12,386 bases of DNA, from contig CAUBWQ010000010.1 of NCBI GenBank assembly GCA_958439775.1, forward strand, positions 1 through 12,386, in the 5' to 3' direction. Shown piece after piece: positions 1 to 6,238 of this stretch. The stretch is from an uncultured Collinsella sp. Lineage in GTDB: Bacteria; Actinomycetota; Coriobacteriia; Coriobacteriales; Coriobacteriaceae. Every line of letters begins with the position of its first letter. The stretch's first letter is position 1. Made by a program: the position numbers and the translations under genes. A model generated the notes under the pieces. The model had not been told where the DNA came from. It did not search any database and worked only from the letters and a program-made list of their open reading frames with translations.

Positions 1-2
1 GG

Positions 3-722
3 GGGCTGTGGGGCAAGATTGTGCTCGGGTGCATTCCCGCCGCGGCGATCGGTCTGCCGCTTAACGACTGGATGGAGGAGCATTTCTATAATGCTCCCGT
101 CGTGGCGCTGGCGCTCATTGTGTACGGCGTGCTGTTTATCGTGATCGAAAACTGGCGCGCGAACAAGCGCGACCAGGCCGCTCTTGCCGGTTCGTTTGGC
201 GCGCGTGCCGTGGTGGCGGGCGGACGACCCGCTGGTGCGCATTTTGCCGCGCCCGCTGCGACTGCCGCTGCAGACGATGACGATAACCTGGACTTTGGCT
301 CCATCACTACGCTCGAGGACCTGAGCTGGAAGACCGCGCTGGGTATTGGTTGCTTCCAGGTGCTCTCGCTGATTCCTGGCACATCGCGTTCCGGCTCTAC
401 CATCATCGGCGGCCTGCTGCTGGGCTGCACGCGCTCGGTGGCGTCTAAGTTCACGTTCTTCCTGGCTATTCCCGTTATGTTTGGCGCAAGTGCGCTCAAG
501 CTGGTCAAGTACTTCGTTAAGGGTGGCACCTTCGGCACCAACGAGATCGCCATCCTGGGCGTGGGCTGCATCGTGGCCTTTGTGGTTTCGCTTATCGCCA
601 TCAAGTGGCTTATGGGTTTCGTCCGCCGTCATGACTTCAAGTGCTTCGGCGTCTACCGCATCATTCTGGGCATCGTGGTGCTCGCGTACTTCTTCGTCCT
701 GGAGCCGATGCTCGGCCTCTAA
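3..722 (+). CDS. uppP: Undecaprenyl-diphosphatase UppP (BacA family), 5'-truncated by the window edge
   Basis: Integral membrane phosphatase that converts undecaprenyl diphosphate to the monophosphate, recycling the lipid carrier for peptidoglycan and other wall polymers; it also gives bacitracin resistance. The frame is open from base 3, so the GTG at 21 is internal (LWGKIVLGCIPAAAIGL reads as a family transmembrane stretch). The signature PGTSRSGSTIIGGLLLG is present, followed by hydrophobic helices and a C-terminal segment ending EPMLGL. The N-terminal catalytic block (usual EFLPVSSTGH-type motif) lies outside the window. About 45 residues rich in Ala, Gly and Asp, including DDDDNLD, stand between the helix ending VIENWRANK and the segment TLEDLSWKTALGIG. 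Family members usually have only a short linker there. A hairpin terminator follows. Identity is confident from the motif; the linker's role is unknown. Confidence 0.93.
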   Translation, partial: GLWGKIVLGCIPAAAIGLPLNDWMEEHFYNAPVVALALIVYGVLFIVIENWRANKRDQAALAGSFGARAVVAGGRPAGAHFAAPAATAAADDDDNLDFGSITTLEDLSWKTALGIGCFQVLSLIPGTSRSGSTIIGGLLLGCTRSVASKFTFFLAIPVMFGASALKLVKYFVKGGTFGTNEIAILGVGCIVAFVVSLIAIKWLMGFVRRHDFKCFGVYRIILGIVVLAYFFVLEPMLGL

Positions 723-766
723 CTTAGTCGACGCTGCGCGGCGGCCGGGGCGACAACTTGTCATTC

Positions 767-807
767 AAAGGGGGCGGCATGACCAGAAGGTCTATGCCGC
801 CCCTTTT
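767..807 (+). terminator. Hairpin terminator after uppP
   Basis: The left arm starting AAAGGGGGCGGCAT (767-784) and the right arm ending ATGCCGCCCCTTTT (789-807) pair almost completely around an AGAA loop. The U-rich stretch falls at the end of the right arm. It sits 45 bases after the uppP stop, with no coding sequence until pcrA, and could act in both directions. Confidence 0.75.
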
Positions 808-882
808 CATGCCAATTTGTTCGCCCCGGCCACCGCTCGCTGCTGCTGCCATGACATCGGCGGTTTCGTGATTGTCAATTGA

Positions 883-915
883 TTGGCGCAGACCAACCTG
901 ACCCCATTGCGCCAA
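883..915. repeat. REP-like stem-loop, unit 1
   Basis: TTGGCGCA (883-890) and TGCGCCAA (908-915) form a perfect 8-bp stem. The 17-base loop contains AACCTGACCCC. The unit matches the reverse complement of 11027-11059 at about 26 of 33 positions. The stem differences include matched changes (GGCGC/GCGCC here, GGTGC/GCACC there), so pairing is kept while sequence changes. It lies in the uppP-pcrA gap, where nothing codes. Resemblance to REP palindromes moved by RAYT transposases is an inference; no such transposase is in the window. Confidence 0.65.
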
Positions 916-962
916 ATTCGCTGGGGCGGGCCTGACGGTGACGCACGGAGTCGTGGTGTGAT

Positions 963-993
963 TTGCGTCGGTGTCCGCGCGGCTCGGTATACT
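963..993 (+). promoter_or_regulatory. Possible pcrA promoter
   Basis: TATACT (988-993) is a good -10 hexamer. TTGCGT (963-968) is the best -35 match, but at a long 19-base spacing. If used, transcription would begin near base 1000, downstream of the GTG at 971, which would rule that start out. Judged by eye only. Confidence 0.35.
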
Positions 994-3925
994 GGTACGG
1001 CTCAAACTATGGCGCTGCCCGCAGGCGCGCCGCCCGGCAGATGAGGAAAAGAACGCCGCGGTACCCGTGCCGCCCACGCCGGAACCCGTGCCGCTCGATG
1101 CATACACCGCCCCTGCAGCGCCGGAGCCCGAGCTCGTCCCGCTCGACATCTACGACGCTCCCGCGCCGGCGCCCAAGCCCGCCAAGCCGCTCGTCGACAT
1201 TGACAGCCTTAATCCCGCCCAGCGCGAGGCGGTCCTGTCCACCGAGGGTCCGTTGCTGGTGCTCGCCGGCGCCGGCTCGGGCAAGACCCGCGTCTTGACC
1301 TTCCGCATCGCACATATGCTCGGCGACTTGGGTGTTAAGCCTTGGCAGGTTCTTGCCATCACGTTTACCAACAAGGCCGCGGCCGAGATGCGCGAGCGTC
1401 TGGCGGCGCTCATTCCCAGCGGCACCCGCGGCATGTGGGTGTGCACCTTCCATGCCATGTGCGTGCGCATGCTGCGTGAGGACGCCGACTTGCTGGGCTA
1501 TACCGGTCAGTTCACCATCTACGATGATGATGACTCAAAGCGCATGGTGCGTGACATTATGCAGGCGCTCGGCATCGAGCAAAAGCAGTTCCCCATCAAC
1601 ATGATCCGCAGCAAGATCAGCTCGGCCAAAAACGCCATGATCGGCCCCGAGGACATGCTCAAGAGCGCCGATAGCCCCAACGACAAAAAGGCCGCGCAAG
1701 TCTACCTGGAGCTGGAGCGCCGCCTGCGCGCCGCCAATGCGATGGACTTCGACGACCTGCTCGTGCGCGCGCTCGAGCTGCTGCGAACCCGCCCCGAGGT
1801 GCTCGATAAGTACCAAGAGCGCTTCCGCTACATTAGCGTCGACGAGTATCAGGACACCAACCACGTCCAGTACGAGATCGCCAACCTGCTGGCCGCTAAG
1901 TACCAAAACCTCATGGTCGTGGGCGACGATGACCAGTCCATTTATAGCTGGCGTGGCGCCGACATCACCAACATCCTGGACTTTGAGAAGGACTTTAAAA
2001 ACTGCAAGACCGTCAAGCTGGAGCAGAACTATCGCTCCACGGGTCACATCCTGAGCGCCGCCAATGCCGTTGTTCGCCATAATTCGCAGCGCAAGGACAA
2101 GCGCCTGTTTACGGCCGAGGGCGACGGCGAGAAGATTCAGGCCTTCCAGGCAAGCGATGAGCGCGACGAGGGCCGCTGGATTGCTGGCGAGATCGAAAAG
2201 CTGCATTCCAAGGGCACGAGCTACGACGACATCGCCGTGTTCTACCGCACCAACGCCCAGTCGCGTATCCTCGAAGATATGTTTCTGCGCGCAGGCGTGC
2301 CCTACAAGATCGTGGGCGGCACGCGATTCTTCGACCGTGCCGAGATCCGCGACGTCATGGCCTACCTTAAGATGATCGTGAACCCGGCCGACGAGATGAG
2401 CGTCAAGCGCGTCATCAACACACCTCGCCGCGGCATCGGTTCCACCTCGATCCAAAAGATCGAGCAGCTGGCGCGCGACAACCGCTGCTCGTTCTTCCAG
2501 GCCTGCGAGATCGCGTGCGCCGAGACCGGTATGTTTAGCGCCAAGGTGCGCAATGGCCTGTCGAGCTTTGTGTCGCTGGTGCGCGAGGGTCGCCGCATGG
2601 ACGGCGAGCTCAAGGACGTGGTCGAGATGGTTGTCGATCAGACGGGCCTACTGCAGGCTTTCCGTGCGGAGGGCACCATGGAGTCCGAGAGCCGCGCCGA
2701 GAACATTCAGGAATTCCTGGGCGTTGCAGCCGAATTTGAAGAGACGCACGAGGATATCGAGGGTACGCTCGAGAGCCTAGAAGAGCTGCGCGCGGCCGGT
2801 GTTGCCGACGTGCCCGCCGGCGCCGAGCCCGAGCCCGTCGTGGTGAGCGCGCCTGCGCCTGAGCCGGGACCGTCCGCCCCGGCATCCTCGTTTGAGGCGC
2901 TGGTCGGCGCTCGCGACGCCGCTGGTTCCAACCCGCTCGATAGCCTGGCCGCCCCGGCGCTCTCGCCGCAGGATGCCCTGGCCGCCGCCATCGCGGGTAA
3001 CGCCTATGCCGCGCCGACGGAGATGCCGGCGGGCGCCGTGCATGCCGACGAGATCGAGCGCACCTACGGTTCGCTCACCTGTAAGGCGCTGCCCGCTCTC
3101 ATGGAGTGGCTGGCCCTGCGCTCCGACTTGGATTCTTTGGCAGGCGAGACGCATGCCATCACCATGATGACCATCCACTCCGCCAAGGGCCTGGAGTTCC
3201 CGGCGGTGTTCGTGGCCGGCATGGAGGAAGGCATCTTTCCGCACGTGCACGACTTTGGCGGCAGCGATGATCCGGGCAAGCTCGAGGAGGAGCGTCGCCT
3301 GGCCTACGTCGCCATCACGCGTGCCCGTAAGCGCCTGTTCCTGACCTATGCGGCCACGCGTCGCACCTACGGCTCGACCTCTGCCAACCCGCGCTCGCGC
3401 TTTCTCAACGAGATTCCGTTTGAGGATATCGAGTTTAGCGGTATCGGTTCTGCCGGTTTTGAAGGCACGGGCTGGGAGAAGCGCGGCGACCGTCACGGCA
3501 CCTTTGGCTCGGGCATGGGTTCGGATATGTATGGCGGCAAGGTATTTGGTTCGCATACGCGCTCGACCGGCGGTTCCGGTTCGCGCGGCGGATCGAGCTT
3601 TGACGATTTCTTTGGTGGCAGCAGCTACGGGACCGAGCGCCATCGTGGGGTCTCGCCCGACGCTGGCCGTGTTGCCTCGACCTTTGGCTCGGGCGCACCG
3701 CGAGCCAAAAAGCCCTCGTCCAAGGTGTCCCCGACGGTGGAGCGCAAGGTCGATCGCGCCAGCGCATCGCAGGACTTTGCCGCAGGCGATACCGTGAGCC
3801 ACAAGACCTTTGGCACGGGTACCGTGATCTCGGTCGCCGGAGACATGATCGAGGTTCAATTCGAAAAGACCGGCCAGACCAAAAAGCTTATGAAAGGTTT
3901 TGCACCGATCGTCAAGCTGTCGTGA
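971..3925 (+). CDS. pcrA: ATP-dependent DNA helicase PcrA/UvrD, superfamily 1A
   Basis: 3'-to-5' DNA helicase for nucleotide excision repair, removal of recombinase filaments, rolling-circle replication and transcription-coupled repair. Motifs in order, numbered from the GTG at 971: Walker A AGAGSGKT (99-106), TFTNKAA (131-137), Walker B DEYQD (291-295), motif III GDDDQSIYSWRGA (318-330), QNYRST (352-357), motif V MTIHSAKGLEF (733-743), motif VI RRLAYVAITRARKR (775-788). The C-terminal 45 residues (HKTFGTGTVISVAGD, ending PIVKLS) match the PcrA Tudor-like domain that binds RNA polymerase. At 984 codons it exceeds the usual 720-800. The extra length is a Pro-rich N-terminal tail, an Ala/Pro-rich insert at about 600-705, and a Gly/Ser-rich linker at about 835-930. 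The start is unresolved: no in-frame ATG or ribosome site precedes the conserved SLNPAQREAV, and the GTG at 971 lies upstream of the likely transcription start. Confidence 0.95.
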   Translation: MSARLGILVRLKLWRCPQARRPADEEKNAAVPVPPTPEPVPLDAYTAPAAPEPELVPLDIYDAPAPAPKPAKPLVDIDSLNPAQREAVLSTEGPLLVLAGAGSGKTRVLTFRIAHMLGDLGVKPWQVLAITFTNKAAAEMRERLAALIPSGTRGMWVCTFHAMCVRMLREDADLLGYTGQFTIYDDDDSKRMVRDIMQALGIEQKQFPINMIRSKISSAKNAMIGPEDMLKSADSPNDKKAAQVYLELERRLRAANAMDFDDLLVRALELLRTRPEVLDKYQERFRYISVDEYQDTNHVQYEIANLLAAKYQNLMVVGDDDQSIYSWRGADITNILDFEKDFKNCKTVKLEQNYRSTGHILSAANAVVRHNSQRKDKRLFTAEGDGEKIQAFQASDERDEGRWIAGEIEKLHSKGTSYDDIAVFYRTNAQSRILEDMFLRAGVPYKIVGGTRFFDRAEIRDVMAYLKMIVNPADEMSVKRVINTPRRGIGSTSIQKIEQLARDNRCSFFQACEIACAETGMFSAKVRNGLSSFVSLVREGRRMDGELKDVVEMVVDQTGLLQAFRAEGTMESESRAENIQEFLGVAAEFEETHEDIEGTLESLEELRAAGVADVPAGAEPEPVVVSAPAPEPGPSAPASSFEALVGARDAAGSNPLDSLAAPALSPQDALAAAIAGNAYAAPTEMPAGAVHADEIERTYGSLTCKALPALMEWLALRSDLDSLAGETHAITMMTIHSAKGLEFPAVFVAGMEEGIFPHVHDFGGSDDPGKLEEERRLAYVAITRARKRLFLTYAATRRTYGSTSANPRSRFLNEIPFEDIEFSGIGSAGFEGTGWEKRGDRHGTFGSGMGSDMYGGKVFGSHTRSTGGSGSRGGSSFDDFFGGSSYGTERHRGVSPDAGRVASTFGSGAPRAKKPSSKVSPTVERKVDRASASQDFAAGDTVSHKTFGTGTVISVAGDMIEVQFEKTGQTKKLMKGFAPIVKLS

Positions 3926-3932
3926 TCCCGGC

Positions 3933-4062
3933 GGACCTGGGCGGGCGTATGGGGCAACATCGCCTGCTCGGGCAGTCCTGCGCAAGACGGAGGCCACATT
4001 AAGTGGCCTCCTTTGCGTGCGGAACTCGCGATCGATGTTGCCCCATACGCCCGCCCGGGTCC
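3933..4062. repeat. Long nested inverted repeat between convergent pcrA and manA
   Basis: The 30-base arms 3933-3962 and 4033-4062 are complementary at 29 positions; the exception is T3938 opposite G4057, itself a possible wobble. Each arm contains GGCGGGCGTATGGGGCAAC or its complement. The left arm begins eight bases after the pcrA stop. The arms enclose a second perfect hairpin at 3989-4011. I see no obvious target duplication and no coding frame inside. It may be a bidirectional terminator or a remnant of a small mobile element. Confidence 0.8.
3989..4016 (+). terminator. Inner hairpin, probable pcrA terminator
   Basis: GGAGGCCAC (3989-3997) pairs perfectly with GTGGCCTCC (4003-4011) around ATTAA. 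CTTTG-like sequence follows, giving a short U stretch on the plus strand. It is the first compact terminator-like hairpin after the pcrA stop and lies inside the larger inverted repeat. Confidence 0.6.
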
Positions 4063-4146
4063 TTGGGTAACGTTGCTGGACGAACGTCGCTTTGCTCGTT
4101 CGCTTTTTGATCTGGAGAGCCGGGTGGGCTGAATACTTAGACATGG

Positions 4147-4184
4147 CAAGGGGCTCCCCCGTTGAAGAACGGGGGAGCCCCTTG
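4147..4184 (-). terminator. 17-bp hairpin downstream of manA
   Basis: Arms 4147-4163 (CAAGGGGCTCCCCCGTT) and 4168-4184 are perfectly complementary around a GAAG loop. It lies 24 bases past the manA stop, reading on the minus strand. No long U tract follows on either strand, so it may be a weakly intrinsic or bidirectional terminator, or a 3'-end stabiliser. Confidence 0.65.
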
Positions 4185-4208
4185 TTGCGTTTGGGTTGTT
4201 GTTGCGAC

Positions 4209-5141
4209 CTAGAGGTGGCTGATAATCAGTTCCATATTGCCCTCGAGCTCGATCTTGTCCACGGTACTGGGGGCCAGCAGGTGGCTTCCCTTGTGGACGG
4301 GGTCGCCGCAGACGGTGCCTTTGCCGTCGATGACCGACAGGCACATGAAGGGCCAGCGCTGGTCGAGGGTCTTGCTGCCGTTGACGCGCACGCGATCGAC
4401 GGTGTAGCAGGGGTTGGACTCGAGCTCGGTCACGCCGTCCACCTCGGGCGCGGTTATCGTGCCGTCGGTCGGAGCCTGAGCATCAAAGTTTATGCAGTCG
4501 AGGCTCTGCTCAATGTGCAGCGGACGCAGCTTGCCGTCGGTGCCGGGACGGTCGTAGTCGTACAGGCGATACGTCACGTCGCTCGACTGCTGCGTCTCCA
4601 AAATGAGCGTGCCGGTCTTGATGGCGTGCACGGTACCGGAATCAATCTGGAAAAAGTCGCCCTTGTGGATCGGCAGTACGTTGAGCATGTCGTCCCAGCG
4701 GCCGTCCTTGATCATCTGTGCGGCCTCGGCGCGGTCATGCGCGCGCTGGCCGACGATGATCGTGGCGCCAGGCTCGCAATCCAGCACATACCAGCACTCG
4801 GTTTTGCCCAGGCTACCGTTCTCGTGCTCAGCGGCGTACTCGTCGTTGGGATGAATCTGGATCGAAAGGTCGTCCTTGGCGTCCAGAATCTTAATGAGCA
4901 GCGGGAACTCCTTGCCCTCGCAGTTGCCAAAGAGCTCGCGGTGCTCGGCCCACAGCCACGAAAGCGTGTGGCCTGCATACGGGCCCTCCGCAATCTGGCA
5001 GTCACCGTTGGGGTGGGCCGAGATGGCCCAACACTCACCGATGGGACCATCGGGAATGTCGTAACCAAATACGGTTTCGAGTTGACGGCCGCCCCAGATC
5101 TTCTCGTGGAAGATCGGCGTCAGTTTAATCAAATCGGACAT
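4209..5141 (-). CDS. manA: Mannose-6-phosphate isomerase, class I (type I PMI)
   Basis: Cytosolic zinc enzyme interconverting mannose 6-phosphate and fructose 6-phosphate, which links mannose use and GDP-mannose supply to glycolysis. The 310-residue length fits the short Bacillus-type class I isomerases. Visible family features are the N-terminal FHEKIWGGRQL, the metal-site motifs QIHPND (H97), KTECWYVLD (E115) and GTVHAI (H172), and the active-site stretch SSDVTYRLYDYDR. I chose the ATG at 5141 over that at 5147: on the minus strand GGGAG stands seven bases before the former but only one base before the latter. It lies 74 bases downstream of the GntR-type regulator on the same strand and is probably cotranscribed with it. 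A hairpin follows. Its place beside a beta-glycoside PTS operon hints that mannose may be one of the released sugars, but it could equally be a general metabolic gene. Confidence 0.93.
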   Translation of the reverse strand: MSDLIKLTPIFHEKIWGGRQLETVFGYDIPDGPIGECWAISAHPNGDCQIAEGPYAGHTLSWLWAEHRELFGNCEGKEFPLLIKILDAKDDLSIQIHPNDEYAAEHENGSLGKTECWYVLDCEPGATIIVGQRAHDRAEAAQMIKDGRWDDMLNVLPIHKGDFFQIDSGTVHAIKTGTLILETQQSSDVTYRLYDYDRPGTDGKLRPLHIEQSLDCINFDAQAPTDGTITAPEVDGVTELESNPCYTVDRVRVNGSKTLDQRWPFMCLSVIDGKGTVCGDPVHKGSHLLAPSTVDKIELEGNMELIISHL

Positions 5142-5165
5142 GTTCATACTCCCATTGTGCTGCGT

Positions 5166-5199
5166 GGGCGCCGCGTAAAACTGCTCAAAACGAGCGCCC
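5166..5199 (-). other. Short stem-loop in the GntR-manA gap
   Basis: GGGCGC (5166-5171) and GCGCCC (5194-5199) are complementary, and a smaller hairpin (GCTC with GAGC on the minus strand) lies inside. It sits in the 74-base gap between the regulator and manA. There is no U tract, so it could be a processing site or coincidence. Confidence 0.3.
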
Positions 5200-5215
5200 G
5201 CATGACTACAAAAAC

Positions 5216-5935
5216 CTATGCCAACGTTACGTTGTGCAACTCAAAGCGGTCGCCAACGTTGCGCGAGACCGAATACTCAAAGGCGGCGCCGCTATCCAAG
5301 AAGCCAATCTGGTTGAGTTCGAGCAGGGGAGAGTCGGGTTTGGTATCCAGGCGCTCAGCTTCTTCCTCGGTTGCTGCCACGGCGCGAATGGTACGGTGAA
5401 AGCTCGAAATCTTCAGCCCACATTGCTCGCGGATGAATCGGTAGAGCGATCCGTACAGGTCCTTCTTTTTCAGCCCCGGAATCAGCTCGAGGGGCATGTA
5501 GGTGTACTCGATAACGATGGGCTTCTCATCGGCCTGACGCACGCGCACGACGTGATAGGCAAAGTCATCCTCGGCAATTCCCAGCTGGGCTGCGATGTCC
5601 GCCGGTGGATTAACGATCGAGAAATCGTAGACCACCGAGGTCACCTTCTCCCCGCGGTGCTCATACGAAAAACCCTGGGCACGGTCGTTTTTGCCCTGGA
5701 AAAACGCCTGGCCGGGAAGCCCCGCCGTGTCCTTAACGTAGGTACCCGATCCGCGTCGGCTGGTAATAAGACCTTCCTCGGTGATTTGTTCAATAGCTCG
5801 TTTGACGGTGATTTTGGAAACGCTATAGAGCTCGCAGAACTCAACGACGGTGGGAAGCTTGTCGCCCGGTTTAAGAGCGCCATCCTCGATACTTCGACGA
5901 ATATCTGCAGCTATCGCCTCGTATTTGGGAATCAT
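5216..5935 (-). CDS. GntR-family transcriptional regulator, HutC/UTRA subfamily
   Basis: DNA-binding regulator of 239 residues. Residues 1-68 are a GntR winged helix-turn-helix: KYEAIAADIRRSIEDGALKPG, DKLPTVVEFCELYSVSKITVKRA, then the wing GLITSRRGSGTYV. The remainder is a UTRA effector domain (KVTSVVYDF, VVRVRQADEKPIVIEYTYMP, LELNQIGFLDSGAAFEYS, ending in a beta-rich tail). UTRA proteins of this kind (NagR, TreR, BglR types) usually bind a phosphorylated sugar and release DNA. The start has a strong GGAGG ribosome site four bases upstream. It is divergent from the GH1-PTS operon, so it probably represses that operon and perhaps itself with manA. Three TTACTTTT boxes in the shared upstream region are candidate operators. 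The effector is not readable from sequence. Confidence 0.92.
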   Translation of the reverse strand: MIPKYEAIAADIRRSIEDGALKPGDKLPTVVEFCELYSVSKITVKRAIEQITEEGLITSRRGSGTYVKDTAGLPGQAFFQGKNDRAQGFSYEHRGEKVTSVVYDFSIVNPPADIAAQLGIAEDDFAYHVVRVRQADEKPIVIEYTYMPLELIPGLKKKDLYGSLYRFIREQCGLKISSFHRTIRAVAATEEEAERLDTKPDSPLLELNQIGFLDSGAAFEYSVSRNVGDRFELHNVTLA

Positions 5936-5957
5936 GGAACCTCCTTTCCGACATATA

Positions 5958-5985
5958 TGAATACAAAAGTAAGTATAACCCTCAA
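5958..5985 (-). promoter_or_regulatory. Possible promoter of the GntR-manA unit
   Basis: Reading the minus strand, TTGAGG (5985-5980) and TATTCA (5963-5958) are separated by 16 bases. This is a fair -35/-10 pair upstream of the regulator. It overlaps the AAAAGTAA box at 5965-5972, which would suit autoregulation. Judged by eye. Confidence 0.35.
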
Positions 5986-6052
5986 CAGGGCACCCATATT
6001 ACTTTTATCTAAGAAGTTCGAGAAAGAAAAAAGAAAAAGACGCTTTACTTTT
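5965..6052. promoter_or_regulatory. Three TTACTTTT boxes, candidate GntR operators
   Basis: AAAAGTAA (5965-5972, inverted), TTACTTTT (5999-6006) and TTACTTTT (6045-6052) are identical octamers within 88 bases of AT-rich sequence between the divergent repressor and sugar operon. The first two form an inverted pair. The third overlaps the -35 of the plus-strand promoter. They may be operators of the neighbouring GntR protein, or reflect AT-rich composition. Confidence 0.4.
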
Positions 6053-6071
6053 AAAATTAGAGCGCTATAGT
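6044..6071 (+). promoter_or_regulatory. Promoter of the GH1-PTS operon
   Basis: TTTACT (6044-6049) and TATAGT (6066-6071) are separated by 16 bases, a good sigma-70-type pair. A start near 6078 gives a leader of about 160 bases before the GH1 ATG. The -35 is overlapped by a TTACTTTT box, so a bound repressor there would block polymerase. Confidence 0.55.
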
Positions 6072-6110
6072 TTAAGCAACGAACGGAATCCTTCCGCACA
6101 ACAGGATCGA

Positions 6111-6208
6111 CCGTTTGGGGACGGTTTTGTTTTGGCGGGTTGGATATCGGTATGACCGGTGCGCGCCCGCGCCGGATAACCTGCCAAAGCAAACCCGTCT
6201 CCAACCGG
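6111..6208 (+). repeat. Large leader hairpin built from two inverted REP-like units
   Basis: Segments 6117-6141 (GGGGACGGTTTTGTTTTGGC onward) and 6178-6202 (AACCTGCCAAAGCAAACC onward) pair over 25 positions with one mismatch and three G-U wobbles. Pairing resumes outside through 6111-6116 with 6203-6208 after one mismatch. The sequence between the arms is GC-rich. Both arms resemble the left part of the unit at 9978-10018 (TGCCAAAACAAACCTGTCCC). The structure lies in the 5' leader of the GH1-PTS operon, 30 bases before the GH1 start. An alternative small hairpin, ACCGT/ACGGT at 6110-6125, is followed by TTTGTTTT and would exclude the large one. Confidence 0.65.
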
Positions 6209-6238
6209 AAGCTCTAGAACACGAAAGCGAGGACTTTG

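Noticed and set aside
2777..4144. Minus-strand open frame of 455 codons opposite the end of pcrA
   Set aside because: It is antisense to a confidently identified helicase, has Arg/Gly/His-rich composition typical of high-GC shadow frames, and runs through the inverted repeat.
4092..5399. Plus-strand open frame of 435 codons across manA and the regulator
   Set aside because: It crosses two identified minus-strand genes and a hairpin, with no family resemblance.
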